From positions 186,001 to 250,000 of the forward strand of contig CAJYPK010000040.1 of NCBI GenBank assembly GCA_913776615.1: 64,000 bases of DNA, read 5' to 3'. The DNA is from an uncultured Hymenobacter sp. (lineage in GTDB: Bacteria; Bacteroidota; Bacteroidia; Cytophagales; Hymenobacteraceae). This document shows positions 43,174 through 51,045 of this stretch, piece by piece. Position numbers and translations under genes: made by a program. Each line of letters opens with the position of its first letter. Position 1 is the first letter of the stretch. The notes under the pieces are model-generated. The model saw only the letters and a list, made by a program, of their open reading frames with translations. It was not told the DNA's origin and made no database searches.

Positions 43174-44559
43174 TCAGGTCGATTCGCGCTTAAAATCGTG
43201 AATGGCGCGGCTCAGCCGGAGCAGTTCCTGGTCGGTAACGGTGGGCGCGGTGCGGGCAAAGTTGATGAGCCGCACCAGCTCTTCCACGCGGGGGCGGGGC
43301 AGCCCGGCCTTCTGGCTCAGGCGCTCGCGGAAGGCCTCGTCGCCTAGGTCGGGCGTGGGTTCGTGGAAGCGGGTGCGCAGGTAGTCGAGGAAGAGCGCGA
43401 CCTTTTTCTCGGCAATGCGCTGATGGTTGCGGCCCTGTCGGTAGAGGCTGGCCACGGTGCGCGTGAAGAGCAGGGTGGTATTGGGCAGCGGCTTATTAAT
43501 GGGAATAATGCGCTGCCGACGCCGGGCTTCAACGAAAATAAACAGCAAGGCCGTGGCCCACAGCAAGTAGTAGGCTACGCGCAGGCTTTCGTGGGCCATC
43601 AGCACCCGCAGTACCGACTGGTCGCCGGCGCGGCCCTGTTTCTGGTACTCGTCCCACCACACCGGGCGGCCGGTGGGCAGGTACGAGAGCGCCGCCAGCG
43701 CAAATTGCCGCTGGCGCGGCGGCAGCACGAAATAGTTGGCAAAGGCCAGCGGTACGGTGCAGAGGTAAAGGTGCCCCTGGCCCCGGGCGAGGCGCACGAG
43801 CACCGCCCGGCCCTGCGCGTCGGTAGCCAGGGTGGTGGCTGGTTGGCCCGGCCGCACGGTCAGCCGGCTCGTGGCGGCCCAGGCGGGCAGGCGCAGAGTA
43901 GCTGAGGCCAGCGCCGGATTAACGAATTTTACCCGCACCGAATCGGGGCCGCGCAGGCTGGACCGGAGCGACGAATCGACCTCCGCCACCCGCACGCCCA
44001 GCGCCTGAGTAAGCGTGGTATCGATGCTTTCGGCGGCGACGAATACGTCGTTGCCAGCTTCGATAAATCGAAGCAGCGCCGGCTTTTCGAAGCGATTGAG
44101 CTCGAACGAAGTGTTGACAAACAAATAGGTAGTGGCCCGCTGCGGTAGGGTGGGCTCGCTTATGGCGGCGGAGTCGGCCGCAGCTACCGTGCTGGCCGCC
44201 GGCTCGGTTGCGGTTGGTACGGAGTCGGTCGCGGCGGCGTGGGCGGAGTCGGCCAGCGCGGGGGCCGCGGCAGAATCGGGCGTCGCTACGGAGTCAGCTG
44301 CAAGGGGCATTTCCTCGTCCGGCTCCGGCGCGTCGCCGCCGAAAAACTGGTTGTAGATCGGCAAGCGCACGCTGGTCACGTCGTCGGTACCCAGCAGTTG
44401 GGGCAGCACGTCGAACAGGGCGTAGGTGCCGTAGGGAATCTTATCGGCGTTGCTGAGGGTGGGCCGCCAGTCGAGGGGCTTGGGGCGGTAGTATTCCAGC
44501 GCCACGTAGGCCCCGAACAGGGCCAGCAATCCCAGCAGGTACAGGCGAAAAGAATTCAC
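43174..44559 (-). CDS. DUF4350 membrane protein with Ala/Ser/Asp-rich insert
   Basis: 461 aa with an N-terminal membrane helix (residues 5-22), a DUF4350-like domain (NADKIPYGTYALFDVLPQLLG) and a second helix near 325 (AYYLLWATALLFIFVEARRR) followed by a cytoplasmic helical tail. Between residues of about 78 and 140 lies a low-complexity insert made mostly of Ala, Ser, Asp, Thr and Glu. Such proteins belong to the MoxR/DUF58/DUF4129 cluster; function unknown. Confidence 0.85.
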   Translation of the reverse strand: MNSFRLYLLGLLALFGAYVALEYYRPKPLDWRPTLSNADKIPYGTYALFDVLPQLLGTDDVTSVRLPIYNQFFGGDAPEPDEEMPLAADSVATPDSAAAPALADSAHAAATDSVPTATEPAASTVAAADSAAISEPTLPQRATTYLFVNTSFELNRFEKPALLRFIEAGNDVFVAAESIDTTLTQALGVRVAEVDSSLRSSLRGPDSVRVKFVNPALASATLRLPAWAATSRLTVRPGQPATTLATDAQGRAVLVRLARGQGHLYLCTVPLAFANYFVLPPRQRQFALAALSYLPTGRPVWWDEYQKQGRAGDQSVLRVLMAHESLRVAYYLLWATALLFIFVEARRRQRIIPINKPLPNTTLLFTRTVASLYRQGRNHQRIAEKKVALFLDYLRTRFHEPTPDLGDEAFRERLSQKAGLPRPRVEELVRLINFARTAPTVTDQELLRLSRAIHDFKREST

Positions 44560-44570
44560 GGGGCGGAGCG

Positions 44571-45647
44571 TTAAGGGCGAAGAAGGTGGTCGTACACGGC
44601 CAGGTAGTCGGCGGCGGCCCGCGCCCAGCTAAAGCCCGCGGCGCGGGCGCGCAGCTCGGCGGCGCGGGCAGGCTGGGCCTGGTACTCGCGCAAGCCCTCG
44701 GTGAGCGTGCGACGCATAGCGGCGGGGGAGAAATCGGGAAAGTAGCGCGCCGCCGCGCCGCCCACTTCGGGCAGCGAAGTCAATTGACTTAAAAACACCG
44801 GCTTGCCAAATTGCATGGCTTCCACCACCGGCAAGCCGAAGCCCTCGGCCAGCGAGGGCTGCAAGTACGCCAGGCAGTGCTGATAGTACCAAGCCTTATC
44901 GGCCTCGCTGATGCGGGTGCGGATGGTCACGCGGTCGGCCACGCCGGCTTCGGCGGCCACGGCCCGCACCCGGGCTTCGTAGTCGGCTTCGGCAAAGCCG
45001 CCGGCCAGCACCAGCTCGTAGTCGGTGCCGACCAGCAGGGGCGGTAGCACGTGCAGGTTTTTTTTTGAGTTGATGGAGCCCAGACTAAACAAAAACGGCC
45101 GTTGGGGCACGTAGGCCGGTACGTGGCCGGGCGTGGGTACCAGCGTTTCGACGCCGTTGGTGATGCTACGCAACGGCTGGCCGGGGCGGTAGCCCAGCAG
45201 GTCGGCGTGGCGCAGGATATCCTGCCGCACGAAGTCGGAGATGGTTACCAGGTAGTCGGCGCGGCGGATGTTGCGGCGCACCATCGCCAACTGCCGGGTG
45301 TAAGCGTACTCACTGGGGCGCTCGTGCAGAAAGTTGAGGTCGTGTACCGTCAGCACCACCTTGGTGAGCGGGCCGGTGGGCACGTACCAGCTCAGCTGTG
45401 AAGTGGCGTGCCACAGCCGGAAGCGGTAGCTGGCCGGGTTGAAATACTTGTGTACGCTGCGCTGGGTGAGGTAACGTACGCCCGGCATGCCCAGCGCGCC
45501 CACGGCCGTGGGCGGCACGTAGCAGCTCAGGCGGTAGCGGTGGTTTTGGCGCACCAGCTCCTGGGCCAGGGGAAAAACGACGTGACTGAAGCCGCTGTGG
45601 CGGTCGCGCAGCGGCTCGCAATCAAGGCAAATGGCGGGAAGCGACAA
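44571..45647 (-). CDS. family 4 glycosyltransferase
   Basis: 358 aa GT-B fold transferase. C-terminal nucleotide-sugar motif LAEGFGLPVVEAMQFGKPVF (E-x7-E pattern) near residue 262, N-terminal half with TVHDLNFLH and ITNGVET. Acceptor unknown; likely cell-envelope polysaccharide. It is set inside the MoxR cluster between the DUF4350 and DUF4129 genes, where a glycosyltransferase is not usual, but spacing to DUF4350 is only 11 bases. Confidence 0.9.
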   Translation of the reverse strand: MSLPAICLDCEPLRDRHSGFSHVVFPLAQELVRQNHRYRLSCYVPPTAVGALGMPGVRYLTQRSVHKYFNPASYRFRLWHATSQLSWYVPTGPLTKVVLTVHDLNFLHERPSEYAYTRQLAMVRRNIRRADYLVTISDFVRQDILRHADLLGYRPGQPLRSITNGVETLVPTPGHVPAYVPQRPFLFSLGSINSKKNLHVLPPLLVGTDYELVLAGGFAEADYEARVRAVAAEAGVADRVTIRTRISEADKAWYYQHCLAYLQPSLAEGFGLPVVEAMQFGKPVFLSQLTSLPEVGGAAARYFPDFSPAAMRRTLTEGLREYQAQPARAAELRARAAGFSWARAAADYLAVYDHLLRP

Positions 45648-45662
45648 GAGTAATGGTTAGTT

Positions 45663-45760
45663 GTTAATTGTTAATGGTTGATGAGTAATAGGTAGTAAGT
45701 AATTGCAGAAAGCTTCTTCCGTCATTACCCACTACCTATTACCCATTGCCAATTACCCAG
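45663..45760. repeat. imperfect inverted repeat between two cluster genes
   Basis: AT-rich inverted repeat; the inner arms 45683-45703 and 45724-45744 pair at 18 of 21 positions and the pairing continues outward with mismatches (words like GTTAATTGTTAATGG). The right end overlaps the DUF4129 stop codon. Confidence 0.6.
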
Positions 45761-46559
45761 TAAGAATGGCCCCGCCGAGCTGGCGGCCCAGCGCCACTTG
45801 CTCGGCCCGTACGGTAGCGTAGAGGGCGGGCGGGAGGGGCAGTTCGCCGTACCACACGTACTCAAACTGCCGCGTGGCTTCGGCAAAGGCCGGGCGCAGG
45901 GCTGGCCGCTGGCTGGCCAGCTCGCGCAGGTAAGCCTGGTTGGTTTTGTCGGGCTGCCACTCGATGAGGGCACGGTCGCTGAGCTGCTTGAGCAGGGCCA
46001 GGTAGCCCAGCCGCACGGCCAGCCGGAAATTGCCGGCATCCTCGGCTGCCCGCAGCTGGGTCGGAAAATCCAGCTCGTGAATGTTCTCGCTCAGCGTTTC
46101 GTAATCGAGCGTCGCCCGGCGCGGGGCGCGGCCGAAGGCCCGGGTGAGGTCTACTTCCAGCAGCTTGAGCACCACAAATACCACGGCCGTGGCCAGCAGC
46201 CCGTAGATGACCCAGCGCCAAAAGCCCTCGTAGCTCGGGGCCGACGGTCCGCCTAAGGAATCGCGCAGCCAGTTGAGTACGCGCCGCCAAAAGCGCCGCA
46301 AAAGGCTGTCCTGCGGGTTGGAGTCGGCCAGTGACTGGCGGTAATCGAACTCCCGCTGGCTGGCTAGCTCGCGCAGCCGCTCGGTGGCCGCCGCTGGCTG
46401 GCGCAGGCGCACGGTCGCAGCCCGGTCGGGGGCCGGAGCCTGGGCGGCGGGTGGCGTGGGCGGCGGCGCGGCCGCCCCGACCGCGAATTGGGCGCTCAAT
46501 ACCAGGCTGCCCAGCACCGCCCAGCGCCGGGCCTGGCGGGGTAGGAGATTAATACTCAC
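45753..46559 (-). CDS. DUF4129 membrane protein
   Basis: 268 aa: signal peptide, a Pro/Ala-rich stretch, one membrane helix near residue 115 (WVIYGLLATAVVFVVLKLL) and a C-terminal DUF4129 domain with YLALLKQLSDRALIEWQPDKTN and FEYVWYGELPL. Stop codon lies at the edge of the inverted repeat at 45663-45760. Part of the conserved MoxR-DUF58-DUF4129 envelope cluster; no enzymatic role known. Confidence 0.88.
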   Translation of the reverse strand: MSINLLPRQARRWAVLGSLVLSAQFAVGAAAPPPTPPAAQAPAPDRAATVRLRQPAAATERLRELASQREFDYRQSLADSNPQDSLLRRFWRRVLNWLRDSLGGPSAPSYEGFWRWVIYGLLATAVVFVVLKLLEVDLTRAFGRAPRRATLDYETLSENIHELDFPTQLRAAEDAGNFRLAVRLGYLALLKQLSDRALIEWQPDKTNQAYLRELASQRPALRPAFAEATRQFEYVWYGELPLPPALYATVRAEQVALGRQLGGAILTG

Positions 46560-47520
46560 CTTCTTCGTGGGGACGGTAGGTGGTGCCGCCGGGGCTGGCC
46601 CCCGGGGCCTGGCCCAGCTGGCTGACCAAATACGACAGCCCGACGCCTTCGCTGCGCTCGACCAGGTTGAAATACTGAAAGGCCAGGGCCAGCAGGATGG
46701 GCGGGTAAATCAGGAAGGTAACTATCGTGAAGAAGACGGTTAGCGCCACCACGAAGATGGTGCTGATTTGCCCGGGCTCAACCGTGGGCAAAAAGGCACT
46801 GGGAATGGCAACCCGTAGCAGACCGAAAATCATGCTGAGGGCAAACATCAACACGTAAATCAGCAGGGTCATGATGAAAATCAGCCCGAACGTAGACCAC
46901 CATTTGCCTTTGGTAAGGCTGAGGCAGCGGCCAACGGTGTCGAAAAAATTCGTGTGTTCGACTACCCGCACAATGAAAAACAGGCTGAGCGCGACGGCCA
47001 GGTAGTAGCCCGGCAGTACGAAGAAGAAAAAGCCCAGTACTATCATGATACCCAGCCCCCAGAAGGAGAAGAAAGTAACCAGCAAGTGGCGCTTGACTAC
47101 CGCCCATACTTCGCCGGGCGTGATGGGAGTGGGTACGGTGCCGGCCGGTCGCAAGCAGAGTACCAGGTAGCCGTACACGGAAAGCACAAATACCGAGGCA
47201 AAAACCATCAAGGTGACGATGCTCAGGTAATAAAGCGGATTCTGGAAGGTAGAACCGAAGATGGCCCGCTGCGCGGCCAGCGGGTCGCTGGGATTGTAGC
47301 CCGGTGCAGTGGGCGCGCCGTGCAGCAGAACGCCAAACATGCGCGACTGGATGACGGCCGTGAGAATGCCCTGGAGCAGGGCCAGCGGCGCTACCAGGTA
47401 GAGCAGTACCCGGCCCAGCGGCCGCCAGTGCACCCCGAGGAATTCGAAAGTAGCGCTGATTTTCTGGCCGAAGTTTCGCTCCTGACGAAAATCCGACTCG
47501 TGCGTGTAGGCAAGCGGCAT
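46549..47520 (-). CDS. multi-helix membrane protein of the MoxR cluster
   Basis: 323 aa from the ATG at 47520, six predicted helices, with a conserved-looking FFDTVGRCLSLTKGKWW cytoplasmic segment. Proteins of this type sit between SpoIIM-like and DUF4129 genes in Bacteroidota. It overlaps the DUF4129 gene by 11 bases. No catalytic motif seen. Confidence 0.82.
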   Translation of the reverse strand: MPLAYTHESDFRQERNFGQKISATFEFLGVHWRPLGRVLLYLVAPLALLQGILTAVIQSRMFGVLLHGAPTAPGYNPSDPLAAQRAIFGSTFQNPLYYLSIVTLMVFASVFVLSVYGYLVLCLRPAGTVPTPITPGEVWAVVKRHLLVTFFSFWGLGIMIVLGFFFFVLPGYYLAVALSLFFIVRVVEHTNFFDTVGRCLSLTKGKWWSTFGLIFIMTLLIYVLMFALSMIFGLLRVAIPSAFLPTVEPGQISTIFVVALTVFFTIVTFLIYPPILLALAFQYFNLVERSEGVGLSYLVSQLGQAPGASPGGTTYRPHEEGEY

Positions 47521-47549
47521 AGAAAAAGGAAAGAAGAGGAGATACGAGA

Positions 47550-48503
47550 CTAAGCAGCCAGTTCCCGCCGGCGTAGCTGCCGGGGCCGCCACACAAAATA
47601 CCAGCCGATAAACGCCGCCGAGCCGCCGATAATGAGCAGACTAACCGCCACGGGCATTTCGGTGTGGCGCGTGACGAAGCTTTCCAGAAAGCCGGCGATG
47701 ACGAGAATCGGCACCACGCCCAGGGCCAGCTTCAGGCTTTCGCGGGCGGCCAGGCGCAGGCTGTCGCGCCGCGAATAAGTGCCCGGAAACAGGATGCCCC
47801 GCGCCAGTACGTAGCCCGCGCCGCCCGCCAGTACGATGGAGGAGATTTCGAGCGTACCGTGAATCCAAACCGTGAGCAGCGAGGCCAGCAGCACGTGCTG
47901 CCGGTAGAAGAAAAATTGGAAGGCTCCCAGCATCAGGCCGTTGCGGAAAATGATGAACGTGGTGCCCACTCCCGCCGAGATGCCCAGCGCGAAGGTGAGC
48001 AGTGCCACCCGCACGTTATTGAACGTAATGGCCAGGAACATCGACGCCTCGGGGCTCTGCTTGTACACGGCCATCGGGTCGCCGCGCTTGATGCTGTCCA
48101 GCGTTTTATTGACGTAGGCATCGCCCAGAATCGTGCGCACAAACGTATCGTCGTAGGCGGCGGATAGGGCTCCCACCAGCATGCTCAGCACAAAGACGAG
48201 CAGTGCCCAGCGCAATTCGGGCCGGTGGCGGCTCACCACGAGCGGCAGCTCCACGGCCCAGAAGCGCCCGAACCGGCCCTGGTCCTCGGCCTTGTTTTTA
48301 TACAGCGCCTGGTGCTGGCGGCTGGCCAGCTGGTTGAGGTAGGCCGTGGTGTCGGAGTGCGGGTAGAAGGTCTGGGCGTAGGCCAGGTCGTCGGTGAGGG
48401 CCACGTAGCGGGCGGCCAGCTCGTCGGGGTTGCCCCCGGGCACGGGGGCCTCGTAGCGCTGCCAGCGCTCCTGGTTGAGCCGGCGGAATACAGCTTCGCG
48501 CAT
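47550..48503 (-). CDS. SpoIIM-family membrane protein
   Basis: 317 aa from the ATG at 48503, chosen because it starts MREAVFRRLNQERW, as in the family; longer starts run into the RDD gene region. An N-terminal helical region of about 90 residues is followed by five helices with the stage II sporulation protein M pattern (AITFNNVRVALLTFALGISAG; WIHGTLEISSIVLAGGAGY). In non-spore-formers these accompany RDD and MoxR genes. Divergent from the RDD gene. Confidence 0.92.
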   Translation of the reverse strand: MREAVFRRLNQERWQRYEAPVPGGNPDELAARYVALTDDLAYAQTFYPHSDTTAYLNQLASRQHQALYKNKAEDQGRFGRFWAVELPLVVSRHRPELRWALLVFVLSMLVGALSAAYDDTFVRTILGDAYVNKTLDSIKRGDPMAVYKQSPEASMFLAITFNNVRVALLTFALGISAGVGTTFIIFRNGLMLGAFQFFFYRQHVLLASLLTVWIHGTLEISSIVLAGGAGYVLARGILFPGTYSRRDSLRLAARESLKLALGVVPILVIAGFLESFVTRHTEMPVAVSLLIIGGSAAFIGWYFVWRPRQLRRRELAA

Positions 48504-48603
48504 AGTGAAAACAGGGCCGATTAGCGGGCGGTGAAGATAGGGGCGCGGCGGCGTTACTTTGCTGCGCCCGGCGGGCTGCCCCGTCGGTATTCCGATGCCC
48601 GCT

Positions 48604-49362
48604 ATGGCCACCATCCGCATTCATACCACTCAAAACGTTGCCCTCGAATACGAAGTAGCCAGCGTGGGCGACCGCATTGTGGCGGCGCTGCTCGATTACC
48701 TCATTCTCTTTGCCTACGGGGTGCTGCTGACCATGCTCGTCCGGGCGCTGGCCGATGGCGGCGAGAGCTCCGGTGCGGCCATCAATTACCGCAATCCCGG
48801 CGAATTGCTGGGGGTATTGATAGTGGCGCTCATCTGCGCGCCGTTCTTCGTGTATTTCCTGGTCTGCGAAATTTTCTTCAACGGCCAAACGCTGGGGAAG
48901 AAGGCCCGCCACATCCGGGTGATGCGTCTCGATGGTACGCCCGCCCGGCTCGGCGATTATTTCCTGCGCTGGCTGTTGCGCCCAATCGAGATTATTTCCC
49001 CGTTGGGTGGGTTGGCCGTCATCACCATCTTGCTCAACGGCCGGGGGCAACGGCTGGGCGACATGCTGGCCGGCACCACCGTGCTCAGCCTGCGGCCCCG
49101 GGCCACCCAGCTGCTGGCCGCCGAGGCGGCGCCGCCCGCGGGCTACCAGCCCGTATTTGAGCAGGCCCGCCAGCTTACCGACCACGATGTGCTCCTGCTG
49201 CGCCAGCTGCTGGGCCGCAGCCTCCAGCAGGGCAACTACCTGATCCTGCACGAAACGGCCCTGAAAGTGAAGCAATTGCTGGCCGTGCAGAGCGACCTGT
49301 CGGACGAGGCCTTTTTGCGCACCGTGCTGCGCGACCACGCGTATCTGGTAGCGCAGGGCTAA
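48604..49362 (+). CDS. RDD-family membrane protein
   Basis: 252 aa from the ATG at 48604 (an ATG three codons upstream is equally possible). The RDD domain is complete: ASVGDRIVAALLDYLILFAYG (with the Arg-Asp pair), a second helix, and KARHIRVMRLDGTPARLGDYFLRWL. A C-terminal helical cytoplasmic region of about 90 residues follows. Divergent partner of SpoIIM. Confidence 0.92.
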   Translation: MATIRIHTTQNVALEYEVASVGDRIVAALLDYLILFAYGVLLTMLVRALADGGESSGAAINYRNPGELLGVLIVALICAPFFVYFLVCEIFFNGQTLGKKARHIRVMRLDGTPARLGDYFLRWLLRPIEIISPLGGLAVITILLNGRGQRLGDMLAGTTVLSLRPRATQLLAAEAAPPAGYQPVFEQARQLTDHDVLLLRQLLGRSLQQGNYLILHETALKVKQLLAVQSDLSDEAFLRTVLRDHAYLVAQG

Positions 49363-49386
49363 CGCGATACGAGGGGGCTTACCAGC

Positions 49387-49425
49387 AAAAGAGCGGCTGG
49401 CCCTGGGTGGGCCAGCCGCTCTTTT
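49387..49425. terminator. bidirectional terminator between RDD and SusD genes
   Basis: Perfect 17-bp stem (49387-49403 with 49409-49425), 5-base loop, AAAA/TTTT flanks. It serves the plus-strand RDD gene and the convergent minus-strand susD-like gene. Confidence 0.88.
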
Positions 49426-49443
49426 GGCACAAATGACGAGAGC

Positions 49444-51024
49444 TTAGTTGCGCGTCATCAGATTGTTAACTGAAAGCTCAGTTGAGGGAATCGGCCACAC
49501 GTAGGCAGGGTTGCTGGGCGTGATAGCGCTGACAGTACCCTTAGCCGGAATGGTGGCGTTCAAGCGCATAATGTCGATGTTGCGAATGCCCTCGCCCAGA
49601 AACTCAATGCGCCGCTCTAGCAGGATGGCGTTGATAAAATCGGTGGCCGAAGCAAAATCGGTAGTGACAAACATCGGCGACGGAATGGCCGGGGTGGTAG
49701 ACGTAGCCGCGATAGCTGGGTTAGAGCGCATCCGCACGGCGTTGAGCAGGGCCAGCGCCCGGGTATCAACGGAGTTGGTCGTACGCGCCAAGGCCTCAGC
49801 CAAGCTCAGCATCACTTCCGAATAGCGGATAACGGGCGCCTTGTCGGTGTAGGGCGAGCCCGTGGGATACTTGGCCAGAAACCGCTCGGAGCTGGTGCTG
49901 CTGGCGGCAACCACAAAATTGGTGCGGCGGGCATCGGTCGACAGCCAGGCGCTATTGCCCACAATGCCCCCGGTGGTAGCGTTCGTGCTGGTGTTGAGGC
50001 CGTACTCGCCGTTGCCCCCCAGGGCAGTGGGCAAATAGTAATAAGCCAGTTGGTTCTGAGTGCCGGGCGGGTCCTGGGCCGTGAAGGGGAAGGAAAGAAT
50101 GCTCTCGCTGGTTTCCTGCGGGGCCGTAAATACGGATACGATGGAAGAGTTGAGGGCATTGGGTACGCCGCTGGCTGCCGCGTAGGGCGCCGCCGTGGGG
50201 ACTAGCTTGTTGGCTTCCGTGATAACGTCGCTGTAGCGACCCATCGTCAGGTACACGCGGGTCTTGAGGGCAATGGCCGTATTGCGGTGCGCCCGGGTTA
50301 CGTTGAGGGTCGATACGGCAATGCTACCCTGCGCGGCCGAGTAGCGGAGTGGCAGGCTCTGCTCGGCAAAGTTCAAGTCCTGAATTATTTGGTCGTACAC
50401 CTGGGCCACCGTGCTACGCGCCAGGTCATTATTACCCAAGCCGGTTTCGGCAGCCAGCCGGAGCGGCAGGCCCGGCCGGGTACCATTGCCGTCGATGTAG
50501 GGCCGGGCGTAAAGCTGCAGCATGGAATAGTAGCACAGCGCACGCAGCAAGCGGGCCTCCCCACGGTAATTGGTAACGGTGGTGGCGTAGTCGCTGGGGA
50601 AGGGCGAGGCGGCCAGTTTGCTGGCGTTGGCATCGAGACCGGCCAGGAAAATGTTTACCTGGTTGATGGCCGCGTAAGCGTTGCCCCACACGCTTACCAC
50701 GTCGTTGGCCGACGTTTCGGCCAGGGTGTGGTTCCAGACGGAAAGGCCCGTTACACCGTTGCTGGTGCGGTTGATAAAGTCATTGGCCCGGATGTCGCCA
50801 TAGATCTGGTAGCGGCCACCCAGCAAGCCACCCACTTTAACGTAGCTATACAGACCGTTTACCTGGGCTAGCACGCGGGAGGGCGTGTCGAAGGCTACGC
50901 CGGCATCGAGCTGGGTAACGGGCTTCACGTTCAGTAGGTCATTTTGGCACGAAGAAAGAACGCTCAGGCCCAGCAGGGCGGTGCAAACCCAGGAAGCTGC
51001 ACGCTTGTGAGGTACAAATTTCAT
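49444..51024 (-). CDS. SusD/RagB-like nutrient-binding lipoprotein
   Basis: 526 aa. Lipoprotein signal with LSVLSSCQNDLL (lipidated Cys near residue 26). TPR-like helices typical of SusD; conserved VRMRSN near the C-terminal half and ILLERRIEFLGEG. It captures substrate on the outer face for the SusC partner 21 bases upstream. Substrate cannot be told, since no glycoside hydrolase gene is beside it. Confidence 0.94.
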   Translation of the reverse strand: MKFVPHKRAASWVCTALLGLSVLSSCQNDLLNVKPVTQLDAGVAFDTPSRVLAQVNGLYSYVKVGGLLGGRYQIYGDIRANDFINRTSNGVTGLSVWNHTLAETSANDVVSVWGNAYAAINQVNIFLAGLDANASKLAASPFPSDYATTVTNYRGEARLLRALCYYSMLQLYARPYIDGNGTRPGLPLRLAAETGLGNNDLARSTVAQVYDQIIQDLNFAEQSLPLRYSAAQGSIAVSTLNVTRAHRNTAIALKTRVYLTMGRYSDVITEANKLVPTAAPYAAASGVPNALNSSIVSVFTAPQETSESILSFPFTAQDPPGTQNQLAYYYLPTALGGNGEYGLNTSTNATTGGIVGNSAWLSTDARRTNFVVAASSTSSERFLAKYPTGSPYTDKAPVIRYSEVMLSLAEALARTTNSVDTRALALLNAVRMRSNPAIAATSTTPAIPSPMFVTTDFASATDFINAILLERRIEFLGEGIRNIDIMRLNATIPAKGTVSAITPSNPAYVWPIPSTELSVNNLMTRN

Positions 51025-51045
51025 AGAATACTATAGTGCTAATTT

